Below are positions 26,421 through 35,707 of a stretch of DNA of 64,000 nucleotides, piece after piece. Source of the DNA: Betaproteobacteria bacterium (GTDB lineage Bacteria; Pseudomonadota; Gammaproteobacteria; Burkholderiales; Usitatibacteraceae); assembly GCA_016791265.1 (NCBI GenBank), contig JAEUMY010000013.1:170267-234266 (forward strand), in the 5' to 3' direction. Every line of letters starts with the position of its first letter. Position 1 is the first letter of the stretch. The notes under the pieces are model-generated. The model did not search any database, was not told the origin of the DNA, and worked only from the letters and a program-made list of their open reading frames with translations. A program made the position numbers and the translations under genes.

Positions 26421-27602
26421 ATGAGTAATGGCGATTCACTCGAACTCAAGCTGGGGGACATCACGATCGACGCCGCGTCCCGGCGTTCCGCGTGGCGGGT
26501 CAAGCCAGCCGTCGCGGCGTCGTGGCTCGGACTGTGGAGCTTCCTCTGGCTCGCGCACAGCTTGACGAGCTACGGCTCCTTGCAGCGACAAGGCAAGGCG
26601 GCGGACCTCGCCACGCTGTTGAGCGACTACCTCTGGTACTACGTGCCCTGGTTCCTGTTCTCGCTGGCGTTGTTCGCATTCCTGGATTCACGGCGGGACC
26701 GCCTCATTCAACCGGCGCGTATCGTGACCGCCTACGCGGTCTCGGCCACGTGCTTCCTGGTTCCCTACCTGCTGTACGTCGCGCTGCGAACGCTTCACCT
26801 CGCCGGCAAGCGTCCAGCCGGCTTGCAGTCCCTGCTGGATGCCTATCCTCCCGTCTTCTGGTTCATCGACCTGGTGCTGTTCACCGGCTGCTTCGGTGCG
26901 GTTCTCGCCCTGGCCGCCGTGCGCGCCACACTCGCGGCGGAGAGACGCCAGCGCGAGGCGGAGAGGGAGAATCTGACCCTCAAGGTCGACCTGGAACGAC
27001 AGCGCATGGCCACGCTCATGGCGCAATTCGAGCCTCACTTCCTCTTCAATGCGCTCAACGCCATCAGCGGACTCGTGCGCGGCAACGAAACCGGCCGCGC
27101 GGTGGAAGGCATCAGCCAGCTCGGACAGTTGCTGCGGCATGTGCTGCAGGTCGGGCGCGCCGAGCGCAGCTCTCTCGGGGATGAGCTGGACTTCGTGAGC
27201 CGATACCTCGCCTTGCAACAGATGCGGCACGGCGATCGACTCGAAATCGTCACCGATGGCATGAGTGCGGACCTGCAGGACATTGCGTGTCCGCCGCTCA
27301 TCCTGCAGCCGCTGGTGGAGAACGCGCTTCGCCACGGCATCGAAACCCACGGGCAGAGTGATCACATCTCGATCTCCGTGACCGTGTCCAACGCCGATGC
27401 CGTCATCCGCATTTCCAACACCCGTCTCGCCGGCAAGCCGTCGAATCCCGGCCTCGGCCTTGGGCTCGCGAATATTCGCGACCGGTTGCGGCTGGCCTAC
27501 GGCGGCGCGGCCGGCCTTGAAACCGGCGAAGAGGCGGGGCGGTTCATGGTCACGCTGCGCATTCCCGTTGAACCCGGGGCAGGCTCGCCGCTCGGCACAT
27601 GA
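26421..27602 (+). CDS. LytS/AlgZ-type sensor histidine kinase
   Basis: A 393-residue kinase with about four N-terminal membrane helices (AASWLGLWSFLWLAHSL, YVPWFLFSLALFAFL, IVTAYAVSATCFLVPYLLYV, WFIDLVLFTGCFGAVLALAA) and a coiled linker. The phospho-acceptor His lies in QFEPHFLFNALNAISGLVRG, and the ATP-binding domain has LQPLVENALRHG and LGLGLANIRDRL. This is the His_kinase family typical of LytS, YehU and AlgZ. The palindrome at 27468 encodes ANIR in the conserved NIRDRL motif itself. ATG 26421 is preferred over the GTG at 26415. Its stop overlaps the LytTR regulator by 4 bp. Confidence 0.9.
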   Translation: MSNGDSLELKLGDITIDAASRRSAWRVKPAVAASWLGLWSFLWLAHSLTSYGSLQRQGKAADLATLLSDYLWYYVPWFLFSLALFAFLDSRRDRLIQPARIVTAYAVSATCFLVPYLLYVALRTLHLAGKRPAGLQSLLDAYPPVFWFIDLVLFTGCFGAVLALAAVRATLAAERRQREAERENLTLKVDLERQRMATLMAQFEPHFLFNALNAISGLVRGNETGRAVEGISQLGQLLRHVLQVGRAERSSLGDELDFVSRYLALQQMRHGDRLEIVTDGMSADLQDIACPPLILQPLVENALRHGIETHGQSDHISISVTVSNADAVIRISNTRLAGKPSNPGLGLGLANIRDRLRLAYGGAAGLETGEEAGRFMVTLRIPVEPGAGSPLGT

Positions 27603-28384
27603 TTCGCTGCCTGATTGTCGATGACGAGGCTGCCGCGCGGACAAACCTTCGCCAGGCGCTGCGACCCCATGCGCATTGGCAGGTCCAGGCTGAGTGCCAC
27701 GACGCGGACTCGGCCCGGGCCGCCTTGGACCGCCTTGACGTCGATGCCGTGTTTCTCGACATCCAGATGCCCGGCAGGAGCGGCATTGCCCTCGCGGCCG
27801 ACATGGCCCGCATGGACGCGCCACCCGTGATCATTTTCGTTACCGCGCACAGCGGACATGCCCTCTCCGCATTTGACGTCCACGCCCTGGACTACCTGCT
27901 GAAGCCGTTCGACGATGCCCGGCTGGCCCAGACGCTTGAGCGCGCGACTGACCTCATCCGGTTGAAACGCCCGCAGGCGTACGCATTCGCGTTGCGTGGC
28001 TTTGTCGGTGATGCCGTCAGGGCGTCATCGCCGCATGCCGCGCTCTCGCACTTCACGGTTCGATCCGTCGGCATGATCGAATCCATCGCCGTCGCGGAAG
28101 TGCGGTGGATCGTCGCGTCAGGCAACTACGCGGAGCTGCACCTTGCGGACCGCAAGGTGCTGCATCGCGCCACACTCCGGGCGCTGGAGCAGCATCTCGA
28201 CTCCACCGAGTTCATGAGAGTTCACCGCAGCGTCATCGTGCGCAAGAGCTTGATGAGAGCACTCAGCGTGGAGGGCGATGGCGTCTACCTGCTTCACCTG
28301 CGGGACGGCGCGACACTCCCGGTCAGCGAGCGACACGCCGCCGACGTGCGCACCCACCTTGCCCAGCGTGCCGTTGTTGGCTGA
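27599..28384 (+). CDS. LytTR-family response regulator
   Basis: A 261-residue cytosolic regulator. The receiver has IRCLIVDDEAAARTNL, the phospho-accepting Asp in DAVFLDIQMPGRSG (about residue 54) and a Lys in DYLLKPFDD. The C-terminal LytTR DNA-binding domain spans about residues 155-258 (EVRWIVASGNYAELHL, FMRVHRSVIVRKS, LPVSERHAADVR). It forms a two-component pair with the overlapping LytS-type kinase. The divergent MBL operon and the secreted protein gene downstream are candidate targets by location only. Confidence 0.92.
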   Translation: MIRCLIVDDEAAARTNLRQALRPHAHWQVQAECHDADSARAALDRLDVDAVFLDIQMPGRSGIALAADMARMDAPPVIIFVTAHSGHALSAFDVHALDYLLKPFDDARLAQTLERATDLIRLKRPQAYAFALRGFVGDAVRASSPHAALSHFTVRSVGMIESIAVAEVRWIVASGNYAELHLADRKVLHRATLRALEQHLDSTEFMRVHRSVIVRKSLMRALSVEGDGVYLLHLRDGATLPVSERHAADVRTHLAQRAVVG

Positions 28385-28421
28385 CCGCCGGGGTCCGGAC
28401 TCTACGCTGGCTGGCACAGTC

Positions 28422-29060
28422 CTACCCACTCGACAAGGCAAAGCTCGCAAGCAGGGTTCTGAATGACCGGATGTACGAGTCCAACCGATCAGGGCAGCGC
28501 ACTTCCGGGTTGGCGGCTTTCGCGGCGACACATTCCCCTGACTCTCGCACGATCTCGTCGATGGATCGAACAGCAAGGATCAGCGATTTCCAGGAGATGC
28601 CCAACTCGTAAATCGCCAGGGAGTCCTTGTCGACGCACACGGCCATGAAGTTGACCATGCGCTCACTCAACTCGAAGGGCTGATCGAGCGACGTGTTGAC
28701 GCAGGCCGGATTCGGGCCGGCCAAAAAAGTCATGTTCGGGTGCATCGCGCCGGCAAGTTGCAGCGCTCCCTGGCCGGCCTTGGCCGTCCCCTGGTAGAGC
28801 ACGCTCAGCGCGTAGGTGTCGTAGCCAGTCATGCCGGTGACCATGACCGCATTGCGCGGCTCACGAAGGTCGCTGTACGCCTTCCATCCCATCGACGTGT
28901 AACCCGTGTTTGGCACTTCATAGTTGAACGCATAGAACGCGGTCTTCACCACGCCGGACGCCGGACGTTCACCCAGATGCTTGTAGTTGTTGTTGGCGGC
29001 CGAGGCGACATACGACGCAGTGGACAGCACGAGTGCGGCAATGATCGAGCGGAAATCCAT
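28422..29060 (-). CDS. Secreted protein of unknown function
   Basis: A 212-residue protein with an N-terminal signal peptide (MDFRSIIAALVLSTASYVASA then ANNNY). The mature part contains AFNYEVPNTGYTSMGWKAYS and four cysteines that could form disulfides. The ATG at 29058-29060 has AGGTGA eight bases upstream, which decides the start against a longer frame. It is convergent with the LytTR regulator gene (37 bp apart). I recognise no family; GMTGYDTYALSVLYQG and AGAMHPNMTFLAG are possible search seeds. Confidence 0.7.
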   Translation of the reverse strand: MDFRSIIAALVLSTASYVASAANNNYKHLGERPASGVVKTAFYAFNYEVPNTGYTSMGWKAYSDLREPRNAVMVTGMTGYDTYALSVLYQGTAKAGQGALQLAGAMHPNMTFLAGPNPACVNTSLDQPFELSERMVNFMAVCVDKDSLAIYELGISWKSLILAVRSIDEIVRESGECVAAKAANPEVRCPDRLDSYIRSFRTLLASFALSSG

Positions 29061-29265
29061 GGATTCACCTTTGCATTTCCACCTTTGCATTCCGACCGCG
29101 GACGCGGAGTGAGTGCGGAAGCGGTTGTTCTTGGCGTTGCGCCGTCATGCGGGGCATGACGCAGATGTCGAGGATAGGATGGCGAATCATCGCCGACAAG
29201 ATCAGAGTGACCAGTCCCCGAATGTGGATGACCGATGGCGGGAAAGCCCAGCGGTAGAATGCGCT

Positions 29266-29277
29266 GCGAATATTCGC
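29266..29277. repeat. Iterated palindrome copy, intergenic
   Basis: Exact GCGAATATTCGC, ending 10 bp before the GTG start of the zinc-ribbon membrane protein, where it may occupy the leader. Confidence 0.95.
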
Positions 29278-29287
29278 GAGACACAGA

Positions 29288-29674
29288 GTGAGACTCAACG
29301 ACGACTGGCGTTGCAAAGTGTGCGACGCCCCCAACCACTATGCCGCTGATGTGTGCAGCGAGTGTCACGCACCGAAGGTCATGCGGCCCATCGAGGTCGA
29401 TGCAGTTCGCGCAGCGCGTGGCGGATTTTCCATTCCACCCGAAGATGAGCAAGAGCTGACCCGATTGCGAAAAGTCGACAGGCTCGCGCCAAGTGAACAG
29501 GCCCTGCACTGGGCGTTTGTGACGCCGGCTGTCGCCATCTTGGTGCTGATCAAGTTTGGCGCGTGGGCACTCATTTCGGCCTTCGGTTTCCTGGGATTCA
29601 TTGCCCTTGCGGTCTTCGGAGTAATCTCCTCGATCATTGCTTCAAGTCTTTCAGCGCCAAAGGACAGGCAGTGA
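29288..29674 (+). CDS. Zinc-ribbon (RanBP2-like) small membrane protein
   Basis: A 128-residue protein. The N-terminus has a four-cysteine zinc ribbon (WRCKVCDAP, ten residues, CSECHAP), and the C-terminal half has two hydrophobic helices (AFVTPAVAILVLIKFGAW, FGFLGFIALAVFGVISSII). It probably sits in the inner membrane with a cytosolic zinc knuckle. The start is a GTG at 29288 only 10 bp after a palindrome copy, and no clear Shine-Dalgarno is seen. Function unknown. Confidence 0.6.
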   Translation: MRLNDDWRCKVCDAPNHYAADVCSECHAPKVMRPIEVDAVRAARGGFSIPPEDEQELTRLRKVDRLAPSEQALHWAFVTPAVAILVLIKFGAWALISAFGFLGFIALAVFGVISSIIASSLSAPKDRQ

Positions 29675-29716
29675 ACCCAAACAGCATCGCGGCAGTGATC
29701 GCATGAAGGAGAAACC

Positions 29717-30964
29717 ATGAATTCCCCCACCTACCTCATCCCGGGCCTCCGCACCCCGTTCTGCAAGGTCGACGGCCCGCTGAAGTCCTTTGACGCCATC
29801 CAGATGTCCGTGCCGGTCGCGCAGGCGATGGCGAAGCAGGTGGATCGGCCGGATCTCCTGATCTGGGGCACGGTGATTCCCAGCCTGCGCTGGAGCAACA
29901 TCGCGCGCGAAGTGCTGCTGGACGCGAAGCTGGATGCCACGACACCCGCTTTCGCCACAGTGCAAGCCTGTTCGACTTCGATGGTCGGGGTCTTCGAGGC
30001 CGCCGGCATGCTGAACGATCACACGCAGCTCGCCCTGGTCGGCGGCGTGGAGGCGATGAGCCGCGTGCAGATCGGCCTCACCCAGGGCATGAGCGACTGG
30101 CTGCGCGCGGTGATGCAGGCCAAAACCTTCGGGCAGCGCATGGATGCGCTCACCGGCATCACGCTCGGCCTCGACATCCCCAGCGTCAAGAACCGCGTCA
30201 CGGGAAAAAGCATGGGCGAGCATTGCGAGGAGATGGCCAAGGCGTGGAAGATTCCACGCGAGGCGCAGGACAAGCTGGCCTACGAAAGTCACAAGCGCGC
30301 CGTGGCCGCGATGTCGGCCGGCTTCTTCGATGATCTCGTGATGGCCGTCAACAATACGAGCAAGGACGGCATTCCGCGCGCCGACTCTTCGCTGGAAAAA
30401 CTCGCGACGCTGAAGCCCGCGTTCGACCGCTCGGGTGGCGGCAGCATCACGGCAGGCAATGCTTCACCACTCACCGACGGCGCCGCCGCAATCTGGGTGG
30501 CGAATGAGAACGGCATGAAGCGCATTGCGAATATTCGCACCAGTGCCAGGCTCATCGACTACGAGATCGCCGGCGTCGACATCTTCAAGGAGGGTCTCCT
30601 CATGGCCCCGGCCTATGCCATCCCGCGCCTCCTCGCCCGCAACAACCTGCGACTCGATGGCATTGACCTCTGGGAAATCCACGAAGCTTTTGCCGCACAG
30701 GTGCTGTGCAACGTGGCCGCGATCGAGAACGATGCGTTCGTGCGCGAGAAGGCCGGCGTGAATCACGACCTCGGCAAGTTTCCGTGGGATCGACTGAACC
30801 CCAACGGCGGCAGTGTGGCCATCGGCCATCCCTTCGGCGCCACAGGTGCCCGCATCCTCTCGCAGGCCGCCAAGGAGCTGGCCGCGATGGGCCCGGGCAA
30901 GCGCGCCGTGGTGAGCATCTGCGCCGACGGTGGTCTGGGCACGGTGGCGCTGCTGCAAGCCTGA
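29717..30964 (+). CDS. Thiolase (acetyl-CoA acyltransferase)
   Basis: A 415-residue thiolase-fold enzyme. The nucleophilic Cys is in VQACSTSMVGVFEAA (near residue 84), where most thiolases have CASG, and the active-site stretches NPNGGSVAIGHPFGATGAR (His) and ICADGGLGTVALL (second Cys) close the C-terminus. It should cleave or form 3-ketoacyl-CoA, most likely in beta-oxidation together with a FadJ-type partner not in this window. GAAGGAGAAACC precedes the ATG. The palindrome at 30527 encodes ANIR in KRIANIRTSARL. Confidence 0.88.
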   Translation: MNSPTYLIPGLRTPFCKVDGPLKSFDAIQMSVPVAQAMAKQVDRPDLLIWGTVIPSLRWSNIAREVLLDAKLDATTPAFATVQACSTSMVGVFEAAGMLNDHTQLALVGGVEAMSRVQIGLTQGMSDWLRAVMQAKTFGQRMDALTGITLGLDIPSVKNRVTGKSMGEHCEEMAKAWKIPREAQDKLAYESHKRAVAAMSAGFFDDLVMAVNNTSKDGIPRADSSLEKLATLKPAFDRSGGGSITAGNASPLTDGAAAIWVANENGMKRIANIRTSARLIDYEIAGVDIFKEGLLMAPAYAIPRLLARNNLRLDGIDLWEIHEAFAAQVLCNVAAIENDAFVREKAGVNHDLGKFPWDRLNPNGGSVAIGHPFGATGARILSQAAKELAAMGPGKRAVVSICADGGLGTVALLQA

Positions 30965-31067
30965 GCTTCAGCGCGCGCCGATCCCGCAGCCAAAGGCCGG
31001 GCGTATCGGCGTATCCTGTGCGGGGAGGACACCGAGTCAAAGAGCCATAAGCACCGCGCATCACCGC

Positions 31068-32879
31068 ATGGTCAATTCGCCCCACAATCCGGTTTCGCAT
31101 CCGCCCGAGGACGGCGCATCCCCGGCAGCGCTGCTCCATCGCGCGTGGGAAATGCATCTGTCCCGGCCGGAGGAGTCTTTCCGGCTCGCGGAAACCGCGC
31201 ACACACAGGCCATGATCGCGGAACGGGTCTATCTCGCCGCCTGGGCGCGGCTCACCATGGCACTGGCGCGCTGGCGCTGGATCGGCGCCGATCCGGATTC
31301 GCTCGAAGAAGACTTCGCCGACGCGGGCCGTCTCATGCATGCGCTGGGCGACGAGCGCGGCATTCGACTGACCGAGCTGGGAGCGGCCGTCGCCTGTTTC
31401 AAGCGCGGCGAGTGGGCGGAGGCGCTGGTGTTCTTCGAAGCGCTGGTCGGCCGGTTCGACGTGAACCAGCTGGACGCTGACAACTTCTATCCGCTGTTCG
31501 GCCTCGCCACGAGCTACGTCTATTGCGGCAACCTGGCCGAGGGCCTGCGCTTCGGCTACGCGGGGCTGCACCTCACCCAGCAGCTCAACCTCGCCGCGCA
31601 TCAGGCGTCGATGTCCCTGCCGCTGGGTGTGGCCCTCATGGCGGTGCGCGACCCTGAGGAGTCGGCCGCCATTTTCGAGCGTGCCGAGCTTATCGCCGAG
31701 AAGATCGACAGCACCATGCTGCTGAAGGCGACGCGCACCAATCTCTCCATCGTCTTTCGCCGCATGGGCCGTCTGGCCGAGGCGGAAGAGCGCATCCGCT
31801 GGGTGCTGGGCGAGGCGCCGGGCATGATCGGCGCGCAGCAGTTCGCCCACTTCACCGCCGCCGAACTTCATGTGCAGCAAGGGCGCATCGATGATGCCGA
31901 GGCGGAACTCGCCCGCGCCATCGCCTGCGCCGGGCCCGCGCCGCAGCCGCTGGACGCAGCCAAGATCCGTTTTCTCTCCGCCATGATCGCGAGCCGCCGC
32001 GATCAGCTCACCGATGCCATCGCGCACTTCGAGGCCGTGGTCGCACTCCTGCCCACGGTACCGGCGCTGCGTTTTTCCGACCGCGCGCTCGTGCATGAGG
32101 AATTCGCCGCCGCCCTCGCCGCGTCCGGCCGCTTTCAGGAGGCCTACCAGGCGCAGCTGCATTCCTCGCGCGAATACCTCGCCAACGTGAGCGTGCTGAA
32201 CCGTGTGCGCCAATTCTCGATGCAGGTTCGCCACGAGATCGGCCGGGTGCGCGCCCAGTTGGTCGAGGCGTCGCAGGAGCGGCGCACCCTGCAACATTTC
32301 AACGCCGAACTCTCACTCGCCATCGAGAAGAGCACGCGCGAGGCCGAGCGCTTCCGCGACGAGGCGACCCACGATCCACTCACCGGCTTGGTCAATCGCC
32401 GCTATCTGGATCAGGCGCTGCCGAGTCTCATCAAGCTCGCCCAGCAAAGCGCCACGCCCGTGGCCATCGCCTTCATCGACCTCGACCGGTTCAAGCGCGT
32501 CAACGACGATTTCGGTCATGCCATGGGCGACACCGTGCTGCGCGGTTTCGCCGAGGCGGCGCTGGAGCAGTTGCGCGGCTCGGACATCATCGGCCGCTAC
32601 GGCGGCGAGGAGTTCGTGGCCGCCATCATCGGCTGCGGGCCGGCGGCGGCGGAGAAGCGTCTCGACGATTTGCAGCATCGCGTGCGCCACGCCACGTTTC
32701 GCTGCGATGGCGCCGAGCTGTCCGGCGTCACCTTCACCGCCGGTGTGGCCATCTATCCCGAGGACGGCATCGAGCTGGATCAGCTCATGCGCCGCGCCGA
32801 CGAGCGCCTCTATCGCGCCAAGGAAGCCGGCCGGCAGCGCGTCGTGGCCGACGATACGCCGCGTCTCTATGCGCGTTGA
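31068..32879 (+). CDS. TPR-containing diguanylate cyclase
   Basis: A 603-residue cytosolic protein. Residues 1 to about 400 are helical TPR-like repeats (WARLTMALARWRWIGADPDS, LEEDFADAGRLMHALGDERG and similar). A coiled linker leads to a C-terminal GGDEF domain with DPLTGLVNRRYLD, FIDLDRFKRVNDDFGHAMGD and the active signature GGEEF in RYGGEEFVAAIIG (about residue 510). It should make cyclic di-GMP from GTP, with the repeats as input. No EAL domain and no signal peptide. I chose the ATG at 31068 because the preceding frame overlaps the thiolase gene. Confidence 0.88.
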   Translation: MVNSPHNPVSHPPEDGASPAALLHRAWEMHLSRPEESFRLAETAHTQAMIAERVYLAAWARLTMALARWRWIGADPDSLEEDFADAGRLMHALGDERGIRLTELGAAVACFKRGEWAEALVFFEALVGRFDVNQLDADNFYPLFGLATSYVYCGNLAEGLRFGYAGLHLTQQLNLAAHQASMSLPLGVALMAVRDPEESAAIFERAELIAEKIDSTMLLKATRTNLSIVFRRMGRLAEAEERIRWVLGEAPGMIGAQQFAHFTAAELHVQQGRIDDAEAELARAIACAGPAPQPLDAAKIRFLSAMIASRRDQLTDAIAHFEAVVALLPTVPALRFSDRALVHEEFAAALAASGRFQEAYQAQLHSSREYLANVSVLNRVRQFSMQVRHEIGRVRAQLVEASQERRTLQHFNAELSLAIEKSTREAERFRDEATHDPLTGLVNRRYLDQALPSLIKLAQQSATPVAIAFIDLDRFKRVNDDFGHAMGDTVLRGFAEAALEQLRGSDIIGRYGGEEFVAAIIGCGPAAAEKRLDDLQHRVRHATFRCDGAELSGVTFTAGVAIYPEDGIELDQLMRRADERLYRAKEAGRQRVVADDTPRLYAR

Positions 32880-33072
32880 CAGCGCACGTTGACTGCGCAC
32901 ACGGATGGCGTGCGCGAAGCAACACGCCAGGCGACACCACGCCTCCCGCCTCCCACTTCACGCCTCACGCCTCACCGCCCATTTGACCTGGATCAGCCGC
33001 ACGCCATTCTGATGATTGAATGCCTGTCCATGCACCTAGAATCAGGCATCTCAATTTCGCGGTTGTTGTCCC

Positions 33073-34707
33073 ATGCGTCTCGCCTCCGCTCTCCTCCATG
33101 CGCTCCGCGATCACGGCGCGCGTGAGCTCTTCGGCATTCCCGGTGATTTCATTCTTCCGTTCTTTGCCGAGAACGAACGCGAAAACATCCTCCCGCTGCA
33201 CACGTTGAGTCACGAGCCGTCGGTGGGTTTCGCCGCCGATGCGGCCGCGCGTGTGGGTGGGCGCATCGGTGTGGCCGTCGTCACGTACGGCGCCGGCGCG
33301 CTCAACATGGTCAATCCGGTGGCGCTCGCTTACGCGGAGAAGTCGCCGCTGGTCGTCATCAGCGGCGCACCGGGCGCACATGAGCTGGCAGCGGGCCTGC
33401 TGTTGCACCATCAGGTCAAGACCCTCGATTCGCAGCTACGCATCTTTCGCGAAATCACCTGCCATCAGGTGCGGCTGGATGACCCCGCCACTGCGCCACG
33501 CCTCATCGCGGAAAGTCTCGCCGCCTGCATCCGCCAGTCGATGCCGGTCTACATCGAGCTGCCCCGCGACATGGGCGCACGTGACTGCGCGCCCGTGCAA
33601 TCCCTGCCGCCGCCGCCCGCGCCGCAGGCCGCCGTGGCCGCGTGCGCCGATGAACTGCTGGCCCGCCTCCGCGCAGGCCGCCGACCGGTGCTGATGGTGG
33701 GTGTCGAGGTGCGCCGCTTCGGACTCGAGCCCGCCGTGACCGAGCTGGCTCGCCGCTTGGGCATCCCTGTCGTCACCAGCTTTCTCGGCCGCGGCGTACT
33801 GGCCGAAACCGGCGCACCCGTGATGGGCACCTATCTCGGTGTCGCCGGCCAGCCGGACGTGAGTGCCGCCGTCGAGCGCGCCGATCCGCTCATCCTGCTG
33901 GGTGTCATCCTGTCTGACACCAACTTCGGCACCGCCGGGCCGGACCTCGATCTCGGTCGCGCCATTCGCATCGCTGATGGGCGGGCGCTCTTCGGCCATC
34001 ATCTCTATCCGGACATTCCGCTCACCGCGCTGGTCGCCACCCTGCTCGACCGCGTGCCGGCCGATGCCGCCACACCGCCTGCGCCGCGCGGCCCGCATCC
34101 GCGCGGCCTCAAGACCGATGACGCCGCCATCGCGCCGCTCGACATCGCCACTGCGATCAACGATCTCATGGCGCAACACGGCCAACTGCCCGTGGCCTGC
34201 GATGTGGGCGATTGCCTGTTCACCGCCATGGACATCGAACACACCGCGCATGTCGCCACCGGCTACTACGCCAGCATGGGCTTCGGCGTGCCGGCAGCAC
34301 TCGGCATCCAGGCCGCGACCGGCCAACGCCCGCTGGTGCTGGTGGGCGACGGTGGTTTCCAGATGACCGGCTGGGAGCTCGGCCATTGCGCCCGCCTCGG
34401 CCTAGACCCCATTGTCGTGCTCATGAACAATCGTGGCTGGGGCATGTTGCGCGCGTTCGAGCCGGGTGCGCGCTTCAACGATCTGGGCGAGTGGAATTTC
34501 ACGGCCGCCATGTCGGCGCTGGGCGGCGATTGCGCGCGTGTCGGCACCCGGGCCGAATTGGCCGCGGCGCTCGCCCGCGCGCAGGCCACGCGCGGGCGCT
34601 TCCAGCTCATTGAAGTCATGCTGGGGCCAGAGGCGCTTTCACCCACGCTCAGACGCTTCGCCAGCGGGGTGAAACGGCTTTCCCAGCCAGCCTGCCTGCC
34701 AGGCTGA
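33073..34707 (+). CDS. Thiamine-diphosphate 2-oxo-acid decarboxylase (indole/phenylpyruvate type)
   Basis: A 544-residue TPP enzyme. The Pyr domain has FGIPGDFILPFFAEN and the cofactor-activating Glu in HEPSVGFAADAAAR (about residue 53). The central Rossmann-like domain follows, and the PP domain has the TPP/Mg motif GDGGFQMTGW to VLMNNRGWGML (GDG-X-NN). Sequence order and size match IpdC/Aro10-type decarboxylases acting on indolepyruvate or phenylpyruvate; benzoylformate or acetolactate enzymes are alternatives. It ends near a strong terminator. Confidence 0.85.
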   Translation: MRLASALLHALRDHGARELFGIPGDFILPFFAENERENILPLHTLSHEPSVGFAADAAARVGGRIGVAVVTYGAGALNMVNPVALAYAEKSPLVVISGAPGAHELAAGLLLHHQVKTLDSQLRIFREITCHQVRLDDPATAPRLIAESLAACIRQSMPVYIELPRDMGARDCAPVQSLPPPPAPQAAVAACADELLARLRAGRRPVLMVGVEVRRFGLEPAVTELARRLGIPVVTSFLGRGVLAETGAPVMGTYLGVAGQPDVSAAVERADPLILLGVILSDTNFGTAGPDLDLGRAIRIADGRALFGHHLYPDIPLTALVATLLDRVPADAATPPAPRGPHPRGLKTDDAAIAPLDIATAINDLMAQHGQLPVACDVGDCLFTAMDIEHTAHVATGYYASMGFGVPAALGIQAATGQRPLVLVGDGGFQMTGWELGHCARLGLDPIVVLMNNRGWGMLRAFEPGARFNDLGEWNFTAAMSALGGDCARVGTRAELAAALARAQATRGRFQLIEVMLGPEALSPTLRRFASGVKRLSQPACLPG

Positions 34708-34777
34708 CGGGAGCCTGTCGGCGGCCATTGCGGCGGCGAGCGCTCCGATTCCGCAAAAAAATCCGCAAAAAACCCCG

Positions 34778-34803
34778 AAACCCCACCAAGCATGGTGGGG
34801 TTT
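34778..34803 (+). terminator. Rho-independent terminator after the decarboxylase gene
   Basis: An 11-bp stem (34778-34788 with 34793-34803), an AGCA loop and a run of eight T (34801-34808). Confidence 0.9.
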
Positions 34804-34832
34804 TTTTTCCTGGGCCGGGTCAAAATCGGCCC

Positions 34833-35270
34833 ATGATGATCGAACCCCACCTCCACCGGCCCCATGTGCGCGAGCTGGTCATCGGCGAGACCGCCGGCCC
34901 CATCCCCGTACTCGCCATCCTGCTTTGGAACCCGTCGCGCATCCTCGCTCGTCCGGGCCAGCGCTTCCTCATCGAAACCGATGACAGCGTCTGGACCGAC
35001 GACGGTCTCCCTGCCACCGCCGCCGGCCTGCCCGGCCACGGCATCCAGCGCTTCACCGCCGCCATGTGCCGCAACAAGAACGCGGGCTGGCTGGAGCTCG
35101 TGGGCGCGCTTGGCCGCGACAGCGACGACCACTTCCGAGTGGGCAAGGGCACCGTCTGGGAAAACAAGACCGGCAACGAGGCCGAACTTTTCTTCTACGC
35201 CAACGACGTGTACTTCATGTACTTCAACAACGCCGGCAGCGTGATGGTGACGGTGACGCGGTTGGCGTAG
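34833..35270 (+). CDS. Small beta-sandwich protein, possibly LecA/PA-IL-like
   Basis: A 145-residue protein. The C-terminal WENKTGNEAELFFYANDVYF then MYFNNAGSVMVTVTRL resembles the calcium/galactose-binding end of PA-IL-type lectins (Asn-Asp and Asn-x-Gly-Ser patterns), and the N-terminal half is predicted beta-rich. The resemblance is by eye and moderate. The frame opens at 34728, but the terminator at 34778-34803 lies inside that extension, so ATG 34833 is preferred. There is no signal peptide. Lectin function is an inference. Confidence 0.55.
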   Translation: MMIEPHLHRPHVRELVIGETAGPIPVLAILLWNPSRILARPGQRFLIETDDSVWTDDGLPATAAGLPGHGIQRFTAAMCRNKNAGWLELVGALGRDSDDHFRVGKGTVWENKTGNEAELFFYANDVYFMYFNNAGSVMVTVTRLA

Positions 35271-35287
35271 CCACCGCTGGAACCATT

Positions 35288-35299
35288 GCGAATATTCGC
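35288..35299. repeat. Iterated palindrome copy, intergenic
   Basis: Exact copy extended to the 18-bp palindrome ATTGCGAATATTCGCAAT (35285-35302), between the lectin-like gene and the DUF1428 gene. Confidence 0.95.
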
Positions 35300-35344
35300 A
35301 ATGCGTCCGATACTTTCCTCGATATCAAAAAGGAGGAAAGCGTC

Positions 35345-35707
35345 ATGGCTCTGTACGTTGATGGGTTCCTGTTGCCGGTGCCGAAGAAGGAGGTCGAGGC
35401 CTATCGCAAGCTCGCGCGCAAGGCCGGCAAGATCTGGCGTGAGCACGGCGCTCTGCATTACGTCGAATGCATCGAAGACGACGTGAAGCCGGGCAAGTGG
35501 ACCTCGTTTCCGCAGGCGGTGAAGCTGAAGAAAAACGAAACGGTGTGGTTCTCGTGGATCGTCTACAAGTCGAGAAAGCACCGCGACCAGGTCAACGCCA
35601 AGGTCATGGCCGATCCGCGCATGCAGGCGATGGCCGAAATGAAGGACATGCCTTTCGATGGCAAGCGCATGATGTGGGGCGGGTTCAAGTCGATGGTCGA
35701 AGTGTAG
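35345..35707 (+). CDS. DUF1428 family protein (YbaA-like)
   Basis: A 120-residue cytosolic protein of the DUF1428 family with a ferredoxin-like (dimeric alpha/beta barrel) fold. MALYVDGFLLPVPKKEVEAY, WREHGALHYVECIEDDVKPG and the C-terminal PFDGKRMMWGGFKSMVE are family hallmarks. AAGGAGGAAAG precedes the ATG, a strong Shine-Dalgarno. Family function is unknown. It overlaps the convergent aspartic-protease gene by 23 bp at the 3' ends. Confidence 0.9.
   Translation: MALYVDGFLLPVPKKEVEAYRKLARKAGKIWREHGALHYVECIEDDVKPGKWTSFPQAVKLKKNETVWFSWIVYKSRKHRDQVNAKVMADPRMQAMAEMKDMPFDGKRMMWGGFKSMVEV

Noticed and set aside
29288..29674. GCGAATATTCGC as a dedicated promoter element
   Set aside because: Half of all copies lie inside coding sequence in every frame and distances to starts vary widely, so a simple promoter or operator role does not fit.
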